A stretch of 64,000 bases of DNA from Capitulum mitella (lineage: Eukaryota > Arthropoda > Thecostraca > Pollicipedomorpha > Pollicipedidae). The notes under the pieces were generated by a model, which ran no database searches, was not told where the DNA came from, and was given only the letters and a program-made list of their open reading frames with translations. The DNA is taken from positions 26,229,398-26,293,397 of the forward strand of contig CP099841.1 in the NCBI GenBank assembly GCA_030062745.1, written 5' to 3'. The stretch's first letter is position 1; each line of letters opens with the position of its first letter. Below, in pieces: positions 11,223-23,200 of the stretch. The translations under genes were made by a program, and so were the position numbers.

Positions 11223-14200
11223 GTACAGTTTTGCAGTGCACTTTGTCTTGTATGCTGTGTGTAGGGGGGATAGGACTTAATTTTTTCCAGCAATCCGTTT
11301 TGTAACGCTACGTGAATTTGTGTCTTAAACCTTGCGCCGTTTCAAAATTTCATCACATCAGCCAGCTCCTTTTCCATCATTGCTGCGTAGCAGGTACATG
11401 TCCGGATTGGTTAACATGCTAGTAACGTCAGTTCGGGAACAGACCATGCGTCTTAACAGCCACCGCGAAGCTGAGATCGGGATATTTATGTTTCCTACCC
11501 GGACAGTCTCGACAGTGTAAACGTTGACCGGTTCTTGCGTGGTTCAAGGAACCGGTCATCTGTTAGGTCATGTCTTCTGAAGTCTCACACGTTAACTCCC
11601 AAATTAATAAACAAAATCAGCCCTCAGCATCATCTCTGGGGAGTTGCACGGCATGATTTCCGTCGACATTGTTCGCGGCAGCAGCAGTCATCTTCCCAGC
11701 GCCCTTGCTTACGAGCACGACGACAGAGACGGGAACCGTGAGAAATCGAGTTTCGTGAGCTTGCGGAATCGCTCAGCGGAGAGCAGGTTGTGTGATTTCG
11801 TGGAACTACGCTGTTGACTGCGAGTTCAATGTGCGCGTAAACGCGTTACAACCTCTGCCTGGCACGCGCGTAACGTGAAAAACACTTCGGCATCCAGGGA
11901 TCTGACTGGAGGAAAACTGTTTGCATTGGCGTCTTACTCATCGGAAGTGGATTTTGCTGCGATGGCGCGCAGCGGGAATGCCATGAAATGAACGCATCGT
12001 TATCTCTCGTGTAGAAAGGAGGTTTAAAAGAGAACTGTTGGACCTGGGGAGATCTCCACTCTGGATCTGCACTGTCTCAAGCGTTCAGATTCCCCTCTGA
12101 GTGGGCGTGACTCGACAGTTCGAGAAACAGCTTTACGCGTGACCCTGAGCAAAGCTCAAGTGGTGATCTGTGAAGAGAGCTCCGACCGCGGCTTACCGTT
12201 CCCGCCCGATACGGCAATGAACGCAGAGGCTGGCGAGTGGAGGGGATACACGTGCATCGGCAAGGTCTCCCCGCAAGGGTGTAGCCAGCACGCCGCGCTG
12301 CTGCTAATCTTGCAGAAAAACATATCTGCGGAGGCAGCCTAGTCCGGCTTTCGGCCTGCAGGACGACCGTTCGTCTGAACCCAACTGAGAGAAGCCTGCG
12401 GCAGCTTCTGACAGCTGGGGTTCACTCTGATCCGCGAATTGAACGACCGATGCCGTGTTCTGCGGCGTTTTTGCCGGGAGGGCAGGGGCGGAACTGGTTA
12501 GCCTTGTGTAGGAACTCGCGGCTCGCGAAAGGCACCAATTAACTTGGTCAAACACACATAGTCAACCGCTGGACGGCGTGTTCTAAAACATTGTTTTTCT
12601 TTCATTGGGATGGAAACGAGATTCGGAAGCGAGATTCCGCAGTTTGTGTTTGTTTTGGTTTAGTTTTGGGTTTTATTCTTGTTTTTGTTTTTCGTTTTTC
12701 TTGCCCGTTGTTCGCAAACTAGTGCTGCCATATCCGTCGTAAGTTTATTTAACTCGGACATTTCAGCTGCGTTAGACGTCCCTCTAATTCCACAAATCAG
12801 ATTAGCTGGCACATTTCGCAGATGTTTTGATCTGTGATATCCCCCACAAGGCCGGTGGAGATTCTTCGAAAGATCGAGTTAAATGTACTAATGGCAGATG
12901 TAACAATCCGATTTTGCAATCAATGAACACGCGAAAAATTTCATTAAAAATTCTTTACAAACAGTTTGAGTGTTCGACCAGCTTTACCGGTCCGGCTAAA
13001 GTGAGGGACCGGGGGGCCTGAGTCCCCCCCTTAGGCCCGCATTTTTGTGAAAGCCATTGCACATCGTCTTCTTAGCAGGCGGTTTTCGTATGATTTCAGT
13101 TCAGAATGAAACTCCAGAGTCCCCCCCCCCCGAAGGAGATCCTGGCTGCGTCCCTGGCCGACTTCGAAAATCATCCCAAAAATAAGTGACCACGCACGTC
13201 CGATTTCGTCGTACGATAGAATGGCTCGTATTGAATGACCGTTGCCTCTCGTCTTCGTAGGCCAGCTAGTGATCTGCACGTTGCGCATTCCTTGCCATAA
13301 AATGTAAAGACGATTCGTAAATTACTCTTCGTATGTGTGATCGCTTGTCGATTTGTTAACGATCTTCCCCTACCCATAACGCTAGGGCGCATCTCCGTAT
13401 GAGGGCCTATCCCCCCCCCCCTGAGATCTCAAGAACTACCCATCTAATTTTGTCGCAACAAACGGCAATCGATTCACCATGAAATAACACATGTAAACGG
13501 TAGTTTTGCAAATTTGGAAGGGGGTGGTACAGAGGGCAAACAAAATCAGACGGGGCAGTTTTTGAGTTCTTACAACCCGCTGTTTATGGGGTGGTTTTGA
13601 TACAACTGGCATGAATCGAGAGCTAATCGACGTGACTTTTCCCACTGACCCGTTCGTTTGGAATTCTTAGAAGATCCATAGGCGTTCACAGGGCGTGGAA
13701 AATGGGAGGAGTGTTTTTCTAAAACTGAATTGATATAAAAGTTAACAAAATTGCTAGCTATCATTAGTCATGTTATACTCACCAAGTAGGGGAGAGTGGG
13801 GTAAAGCGCACACCCTAAGGTAAAACGGCAATATCATATGTGGTTGCAATGCTGCAGAGGAATGAAGGGTATGGTAAGAAGCTCTGATAAATTGGGTAGC
13901 TGTTGTAAAACACCTGTTTTGAAGGAATGATTCTAAAATAGATTAAAATCGTTTTGCCCAAAGCGGTTCAAAATGGCGCTTTACCCCCTATATGGGGTAA
14001 AGCGCCCGCTGGTGTGGGGCAAAACGCCCCCAATCATAGCTCCGCCATAACCGCGATATTCTGTACCTTACCCCGATATTATTTCTTCAAAAGGGTGAAT
14101 GAGCAGTCACCATATGTGTTGTTATTCCAAGCACACGTTTGCCAGCAAAACCAAGGAGTTCTGGACCCGATGCGTAAGCAGCAGCACGTCAATAACTCTA

Positions 14201-17200
14201 ACCATCTCAAAACGGAAAGCTCACCTAACTTCATCCTCTTCGATGTTGAAAGCGTGATTGCCAAAATTTACTGTTATCGAAGTCTCGTTGGCAACACGAG
14301 AGACAAACTTGGTCTGTGTTGGCAAAACTGTACGCCTTTAAATCATCCAAACGTAACAGTGTGTATTCCTTCACAAAAGGTCTATCAGCACGCATTTCTT
14401 GCAAAGTAAACTTGCTAGAATACATACGTACACGTAGAAACAAGACCTGAACCCCCCACCTGCAGAAACGGAATGCCCAAAGGCTTTTCGCTCGCTACAA
14501 CGTACGAGGACAAGAACTCAGTATCGCGTTCCTCAGAAATGTACCAACGTATCTACCAAACAGAATCGTGGCTCCCCACTGCCACAGCGGGAAGCCACGA
14601 TCCCAGTCTTCAGTCACCGAATCACCGAATCACCGAAGAAGGACTGCCATAAAGAACGAAGAAATGTTAAGTTTTAGAACAAAATCGACCCTGCTGTTTC
14701 CACGAATGACTTCCACCGGTGGTTACGGCTGCTTTTGCAGATTTTACGGCAGATGTCACCGACATACGACTTCTGCTTTTCGTCTGCATCTGTGCACGGC
14801 TTGCAAGCCCAGGAGCTGCACTCCATGCACTGGATCTAGCGCTCACAAGAGCGCCTAAAGAGCATGCCACAGACGAAGCAAGTGATATCGTCACTCTTAT
14901 CGTTGCGCACTGTGCTTTTGTGGGCTTTCTTCTTCACTGCTGGCACTTTTTTCTTCTCCTCGAGACGCCTCTTGTATGGTGAAGACGTGAGGAGTTCGGC
15001 CTTCTCCGCCTTCCTCGTTCTCGTTCTGACCGCTGTTTTGACTGGCGAAAAGATGTCAGCTAAGCCTGAAGCTGAGGTGCTAGGTATGGCCGTTGACGCA
15101 CAGAACCCCGGGGCCTGCTCACAGGTCCTCTTCTCTGCACTGCTCGTAGTCGCCGAGTCTTGCACGGAATGCGCTGTTGCCTCCGCTTGCTGTCCTAAGA
15201 CGATAAAATTGGTGCTGCTGGAAGCGTCCTGCTCTGTCTGGACGGCAGAGGACGTCCTGCTCTGCTGCTCACAGACACCCGCGGGACCATCCGGACAGTG
15301 GGGATCTTCCTCTTTAGTTAGCATTGACGGAGTGAAGTCTTCGTCGGTGAAGATGCTGGTGTCCAGGGGCCACAAACCCGTACACCGGAACCCGTTGATA
15401 ACTTTCTCGATGGTGGCAGCTTTGCTGTAGGCAGCGCAGAAGATTTCCGCGACCTGGTAGTCCGTAATGCGCTTGCCAGGATGGCAGTGCATCCAACAGT
15501 CTGCAGCAGTGTTGGCACTTTTCAATGCCTTGTAGATACTTGCGTCTAATGGCTGCATGCGATGGGTGCAGTGAGGCGGAAGAGTAATCATTACGGTTCC
15601 GTACTCTCGCGCAAAGTCGACAGCGGCTAGTGACATGTGGCTCTAGTGTCCATCTGTAATGAGGATGTGTTTTGTCTCTTCACTGGGTTTCACGACGCTT
15701 GAGAAGTGCTTGAGCCACATCAAGAATGGATCGCAATCCATCCAGCGGGAGGGTGTTATTGTGGCTAGTGAACCAGGCGGAGCACCTTTTGAGAGTGTTT
15801 CTACCATCCTCTTGCGCTGATAAATCAGCATTGGTTGGACGTACTGTCCGCACGCATTGACGGCGCACATGACTGTCACCGTCCTACCTTTCTCTGCGCT
15901 AATTACCTTGCCCACTCGGCGTTGTCCCCTGGTAGCCAACACAGTCTGGCTGCTGTACCGTCGTCAGTCCTGTCTCATCAGCGTTCCATATTCGCATCGG
16001 GTTCGCCTTGCACGCGTCGAGCTGTTCCCGTAGTTGTCAAAGAAGCGTTTCACTTGTGGGCGATTGAATCCTACAGTTCGAGCCAAACTGGTCGCCTCAG
16101 GCTTCCGGATAGAGAGATCAGGATGGCGTTGAAGGAAAGAACGTAGCCAGTCTCGCCCGGCCATCTCCTGCTCTATGTTAAATCGGTTAGTGATGCCTTC
16201 CATCTGGACGAGCTCGTAGGCAAGGCGCCGGACATCGGTAGTAGTTAGGCCAAAGAATGCCTTCTCCATTTCCAAAATGTAATTTTTAAGCTTCTCCTCA
16301 AATGCTTCATTGATGTCTGGCCTGAGACGTCCCAGCTTCGGGCGTCCTGGAGATCGGACAACCTTGTCTCTATGGCGGCGGAGCGTCCTGCGGGGGATAC
16401 TGTATCGGGTCGACACGCTTTTCAGCTTTTCGCCATTTCCTAGAGCAGTCAACGCAGCTTGTAGACTTTCAGCTTGTCTTATAACTTATATATAACTTAA
16501 CTTATAGCTTGACAACGTAGTCTTCGTTATGTATTTTCGAGACATGACATCTGCAACAGTACACCCCTGACATCACTGAAAGTTGGTGCATCAGGACAAA
16601 TCAGCGCAGCCCTTATGCGTATCATTATATGCGAGGGGAGGGGCAGTATCACCTTGAACTAGGTGATAGGTGATAGCTCTCACCAATTTGCGTCACGCCA
16701 TGCATTATTTTGTTAGTAAAAAACAAGATCATACTTTGAAGCGGAGGGAGAGGGAAAAAGTGTACTGACCTTCTACCCCTCGGTCAGTTTTGTCATAGGT
16801 ACTTTCGCTCCACTGCCAACCAAGCACCGATTCTAGCTCCTGACTTCCGGAATACATAGATGCAAGGATGTCTTTTTTTATTTGCACGAATGTTGGGTAA
16901 AGAGCCCATCTAAGTGCGGTTAAAACGCCCACTGGGCGCTGTACCCCAACCCTGGGGGTGGGCGCTTTGTCTACAGCAAGATACCTTTACTTACAGTCTA
17001 CAGGCGCCATTTGCAATTATTTCAAACGTATCAGGATGACGAGACAATCACGACGCAAATAGATCATACCATACACATGTTCTTACGCAAGGCTTTTTGC
17101 CACCATATGTTGCTATGCGTAAGCTAACGGCCAGATACACACAAACGTAATCTTAATGTCTGTATTTTTTACATCGCAGCGTATGAAAACAAACATCGCT

Positions 17201-20200
17201 TCGCCGTAACTAGCTCAAACTCACCAGGTGCCCCAAAATCCACCCCGCCGCCTTTCCGAAGGGTTTCTACTTACCAAGAATTCTAAAATGGGGGTACGTC
17301 GTTTAGTTTCGCCGCTGGATGATGGTGGGCGCTTTACCCAAGTGGGCGCCTTACCCCACTCTCCCCTACATATTACGTTACATTGTGTAATGTTGACAGG
17401 TGGCGTCAGGGTAAGGGAAATGAGAGAACTGTCATGGCTGCATGTTTTGCCGGGTCACCCTACGAACTTTTACCTCAGATGTCCTCAAATAGAACTGAAT
17501 CACATGGAATGGCCTTGAGTTAATTTCACAGTGAGTGAAAACGACTCCAATCCATTTAATTCGGGTGTATTTCTAAAATTCCTGTTTATGGCCGTCGTGA
17601 TATAGTATAAGCGTGCGGACATTGTCATAGCTCCGTGACCCGACCTGTTATAGATCCGAAGTTTGAAATGCAAGTAGAAAACACTGTGCTGAGTCATATG
17701 GGTTCTGGGTTTTACGTTCTCAAAAGTGACGTTAAAAGTACCTACGTAAACAAAATTTTGATTTTTCACTCTGGCCTGGCCTTTTGAAATGATCTCAGGT
17801 GAACAAAAATAGGTGTGTATTTGCCCGTTTATTTGCCTTTTGACGCATATAAAGGTGTACGTTTCATCTTAAGAAATCCATTTTTTGACAGCCATTTCCC
17901 TCTTACCTTCAATAGTGCTACAAATGGCCTGTGGTGTCTTCCAAAGAAATGAATTGGCTCCGCCCCTAGGAAAGATGCAGTTATGAAAATTTTTGACATC
18001 ATACGGAGAAAGGATGGAACGTTACGTCGTGAAGATAGGAAATTCACCAAATTTCACGTACCTGCTTTCAACAACCCTGGAAATGGTGGGAAAAAAACCG
18101 GAGCGGGACTTCTGAAGTCCCCCATCCCCAGACGGGAATAGGGGTAACAACCCCCGGCCCTCAAAAACCGGCGTCTTAGATCGTGGCTAAGAATGACGCC
18201 AAATTAATCATCGTATCGGTGTCATCTGACCATAAGAATGCCAGTGATATCGTGATATGACTGCCAACAGCCATTAATGGCTGTTTGATGATACGATATC
18301 CACCGTCCATCGGTTAGTACGTTATTCATGCCAAGTTTTGTGACAGGTTCACGGGATCTGCGGTAGCCCCGGGCAGACACGTAGCAGGATTTTCCTGAGG
18401 GGGGCGGCCAAATGTCAAATTTTGTCATATGCCACCGGTGTCTGACGAAATTTATGGGAAAAGGCAGCAATTTTATGTACTTTACCTCATATTTAACGCA
18501 CAAGAAAATATATAATGTTTGCTTTTGCGACATATATATGACCGCTATTACGTATTCCTGTAAAATCGCTATATATCTAGTGTAGACCGCTTGGTTCGGG
18601 AGCATGGCCCCCTTGGTCCCCCTTGGCTACGTCCCTGGCGACCATCCCCTGTGCGATTGTGGTAACTAGTGTTGGGTCTACACTATTCAGATCAGTGTCT
18701 GTAGCCAGCGACAGTGCCTCCACTTCGGAACCGCCCGGCATCTACTTCCTCTTCTCGAAACTTCAGAGGCGAAAATCATCTCCGTGGGGGGATATGTTAG
18801 TTATTCGACGGCCTGTGTGATTCTGCGAGCTTTTTGTAATCCCCATAGCCTTGTCTCGCGGTCTTTCTGGTGTTCGGTGACCTCTGTCGACACGTAGTGA
18901 TCTTCGAGGATATCATTTGTGACCTTTGTCAGCGCTGAGTGAGCTCTGTTGACACCCGTTGACCCCGTGGCCGCTGTCTGTGATGATAATGCCGTCTGTG
19001 ATTTCTCCGTTGACACCTGGTGATCCCCGTGGCCGCTGTTTGTGATGATAATGCCGTCTGTGATTTCTCCGTTGACACCCAGTGTCCCCGTGGCTGCCGT
19101 CTTTGGCCCCTCCGGTGACCCACGTGACTCAGGTCTGTGAGTCCTCCGTGACTCGGCGGTCGTCGTCTGTAACCCCACCGTTGACACCCGGTGACCCCGT
19201 GGCTGCCGTCTGTGACCCCTCCCTCGACCTCCGGTGACCCCGTGGCTGAGTTCTGTGACCGGGCCGGTGCCGGCAGTGAGCGATGACACGGCGGCGGGCG
19301 CCGGCGCCGCGGAGGAGGCGCCGGCTGAGGAGGACCAGCTGGACGTGTCGCCGGAGCTGCCGTACGAGAGCAACACCGACATGACCGAGGAGGAGCTGAA
19401 GAAGGCCCGGTCCAGCAGGTGGGCCGAGCGGCGTCGCGCGTTGCACTGGGAAAATTCGGACCAGCCATTCTCCTCCACCCTGATGACTCACAGGATGACG
19501 CAGAAAGCTGCGTATGTTTTCGGTTTAGGGGGTGCTGATATCTCTGTCCCGTAAATGTGTGACCTAATCCTAGAAAAATGTTCAGGATTGGGTATTGTTT
19601 AGATCTTAATAGAAAAAAATCACGTTGGGCATTTCATCATTTACCTTTGCCTGCGTTTGGTCCGCTCTCTTAAGGTTGTCATTTTGGTCTGCCCCTCTGT
19701 CCCTGAAAAGGAACTGACCGTGCAAACATCGAAGGCACAGAAGAATTGCAAACACTGGAAACACTTCCTTTTTGATAATCGTTGTCGAAAATGTACATTC
19801 CTACTCTTGGAAATCGCCTTGCGCCTCTGATCGGCTAAAAATAAGCGGAGAGCTATAATCGAGGATCTCCTGTCATATACGTAACACTGTTTCATTGTAA
19901 CACTGTGTGTATGTTACCAGTCTGATGTACGGTAAGGAAGGTAATGTAAGGCGTGCAATTGTCGTGCTCAGAAATGTGTTGGCTTTATGTGTGCTTGTTG
20001 ACGACATGCCGGGCCGAATTGATTCTCGTGCACGTCGTCGCCACGCATTACGTCATGATTCATTGGCTTTTTATTCTTGGTTGGCTGGTCTTGGTTGTGG
20101 TACGTTCTTCTTTTTCGAATTTATTTTTTAAAAGCCTTTCTGGTTTCTTACCTGGCATCCTGGCTTTGGTTTCTGTGTCTCTGTGTCGTCGCTCTGCTTA

Positions 20201-23200
20201 TCCGACCGTCGCGGCAGGCTGGCTGATATGCGTTTGATGGCAAGACGGGTTGTCATCATTTTGTCTTTTTATCATCTTATCCTATCTTATCATCTGATAT
20301 TTCTTATATCTTATTATCTTATATGTTATCATTTTCTAGCACCTTATATATATACATGTATATATATATATATATGCATATATCTTATAACACCTTAAAG
20401 GCTTATCATCAAGGCGGTAAATTATCAGAAGGTAAACCAGGGACTTCGTGTCTAGCTTTGTGCTAAAAGTTGCCCCTGTGGCGTAGTCTGAAGTTGAAAC
20501 GTTCAAAATGGGACGCTTGTGCTATTTTTGTTTCGTATGCCACTAATGCCATGTAACGTAATTCGTCTAACAGACAGAGATTGGGTAAGAGGAAATGTAA
20601 AACGCGGAGCGTATATGTAATTGGGAATCACGACAAGGTCGGCCTTTGTCGATAACGCGTCCCGCCTACCAGTCCTGACGTTATCTGTTATCTCGGCGGT
20701 GCCCGCTCATCCCCTCGCTGACCTGATAAGTACTGCAGCGCTGGGCCGCGGGACAGGTGTGGTGGCGGCACCTGGGGCGCTCGTTCTATCGGAACAGTAG
20801 CCGCCGAGCAGGCAGACACGAGGCGCGTGGTGCAAGGCGCAGTGGTGGCGGGCTCGCTGGGGCGCCAGGCTGGGCAGGCGGAGCGGGCGCGACTCGCGGC
20901 AGGTGCAGCGCGGCGGTGTCCGGACAGGGCGCCGCGGGCGGAGGCGGCGTTCGCCGGTCAGGCGGAGCGTCGGCGGCCGTCGAGCGCGGCAGGCTGAGCG
21001 GGCTGGCGCCGCGCCTGCCGCGCCTGGGGAGCGTCGTCCGACCGGAGCGGCCGCTGACGGAACGGCGGCATGTGGAACCGCAGGCGCAGCTCCGACCGGG
21101 CGCAGGCGGCGCGGGCGGCCTACGGCGCCCGGAACCGCTCCCACTCGGTGGACGAGCTGCGCGAGCGGCCGCTGCTGGAGCCGGCCGGCTCGCTGGAGCA
21201 CCTCGGCAGCGGCCGTCGGTCGGCCGACCAGGGCTTCCTGCAGTACATCGCCGGCTTCCTGACGAGTGATGAGAGTCCGCCGGAAAGGTTACCGACCCGC
21301 CGACAGCGCTGGCGCGGGGGTGCGCTGTGGCGGGGATGCCGTGGTCGAGCGTGGGCGTCTTGGGAAATGGGAGCCGCGCCACGGGTGGAAAAGGGTGTCT
21401 TGTACGCGGGTGAAACCAGACTCCCGATAACGCTGAAATTTAACATTGTGCCTTCTGCGGATGCATGCGAAGATATAACGTAAAGCATACGTGGCAGCTA
21501 TTTGTTATGCTGTCCTTTCAAAACAGTCGTATTGTCATCGGCGTAGAGCGCCGGCTGCTTTAGAAGGCGGACGGTGTACGGGGACACATTGCGAGGCTTG
21601 CTGCCGGAGCTCTGGTATTTCTCTGATGCGGCCTTTGAGACGCTGAATAACACATTACTACGGTTCCAAAGGCAGAAAGGAGGACGCGGTTTTCGTACGT
21701 TATCCCGTAACGCACGTCACATTCATCCGTTCAGACGTCCTCGCAAATATCTGGGCTAGAGCAAGGCACGAACTAATGTCTTCTTAACCCTTATTATAGT
21801 GGGCAGTGCACTTGCTGCATGTTTTCGTTGTGCACGCCTTGTAGAATGTTGAATTAGTGGCTCAATTTCACCGTCAGTTTTGGTTTTAGTTCTGTTTCAC
21901 GCTTGCATGCTTTTCGTTGGCATTCTGTTTGCTTGCGCCACCAGATCGATCAGTCCTTCGTCAGCGTTTTTTGTTCCGGCGACGATTTCTGCTTGGCTTA
22001 TGTCACATTTCTGCGAACTGTCATCTGATGCAAACCCGTGACACACCTGTGTTGGCCATTGGCTGGTGACGTTTGTCGTTCCAGGAGCTGCAGCATTGTA
22101 AACGGCCTGGAGCGAGCGGTGCTAGACATCTACGACCCGTTTCGCAGCTCTCAGCTGGATCTCACCAAGAGTCTCCATCAGGTCCGTACTGTACTGGCCG
22201 ACGCTTGTGCTCAACACCGCATACGGAAACGCCCTTCGGTCGTGATCATTGGTTGATACGGAGTTTGGATGGTTTGAGGAACAGAGCAACGCTGATGGAT
22301 GTCAGGGCAGTGGGGAAATGTATGCTAGGAGTGGGGATATGATCGGGAATAGTCTGCCGTGGCCCGTTGCACAACTGCTGCGTTAACTTGCGCGCTGTCT
22401 GGAGGTTGCATTGGCATCAATACTTGTTGCATTGACTCAGAACGCCCTTATTGTCGGCGGCGGCCAGTGAATCCTTCTAAAGCCTATGCTGCACCGTGGA
22501 TGAGTCACCAATGACGTCAGCTTGACGACAAGCACTTCTGGTGGGATCGTGGTTTAACAGTAATATGCGTGGGTCGACAGCACATGTCTTTTCGAATCTG
22601 CTCTGTAATACCGCTCGCGGCAGCGAACGACGTGCAAATTTTAACGCCGTAGCCTGCTTCTGCATCACAGAGGAGTCCGCCGCATGATAAATGCCGTGGC
22701 GTCACATGATTGCATCACACAGACCTTAGTCACGACGACGATCGTTGCAGTCAAGGCCAGCCTGCGGAATATGCTGTGTTGAGGCACATGAGTTCTGGAG
22801 GTGTTCAGTTAGATAAACACTGAAAATCCATCGCACGAAGTTCATTGCGTTGCAGCATGAATGATTCTTTATACCAGAGGATGGATCTTCATCATGAGGC
22901 AATTTGTATTACGAGTAGTTTAAGGGAAGTACGGCTATCTATGTGACAATGTCAAAAATGTGCTTGCCACGGTATTATCTTTCGGAACATATACGTACCT
23001 GGCGTGAGGAGCAGTGACGAAAAATCGTACAATGCTCCAGACGTGGTGTCCTTTTGATCTCAGAAAATTATTTCAGTGATACTTAACAATATTATATGTC
23101 ATCCCTCACAATCTCGTCTTACAGACCCCACCCTCTGACTCCGATCCCAACAGCCTGACTCATCTCACAGTCACGTCTCCTCCCCGACCCCGCTTCCGCC

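Larger units (their letters stand above)
13789..17366 (-). mobile_element. Pogo-like (Tc1/mariner superfamily) DNA transposon
   Basis: The element is bounded by inverted repeats beginning GGGGAGAGTGGGGTAA, which match at 20 of 21 positions at the two ends. TA dinucleotides flank both sides (13787-13788 and 17367-17368), the target duplication expected of this superfamily. Inside is one transposase frame on the minus strand, and several extra copies of a GGGGTAAAGCGC-type motif near both ends. Length is 3,578 bp. It sits in the first long TRPA1 intron, antisense to the host gene. The TIRs are nearly perfect while the transposase is broken, so the copy is fairly young but not autonomous. Confidence 0.9.
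11223..19276 (+). other. First intron of the distal TRPA1 isoform
   Basis: About 8 kb without a supported exon. It holds the pogo-like transposon, an older repeat just left of it, an imperfect palindrome and a minisatellite that runs up to the next acceptor. The shared motif CCTGGCTGCGTCCCTGG (13141-13157) and CCTTGGCTACGTCCCTGG (18621-18638) resembles a hAT-type end, but I could not pair either with an opposite end. Confidence 0.5.

Noticed and set aside
18621-18638. Possible right end of a hAT element (CCTTGGCTACGTCCCTGG)
   Set aside because: No matching left end or 8-bp duplication could be found by eye, so it is mentioned but not called as an element.
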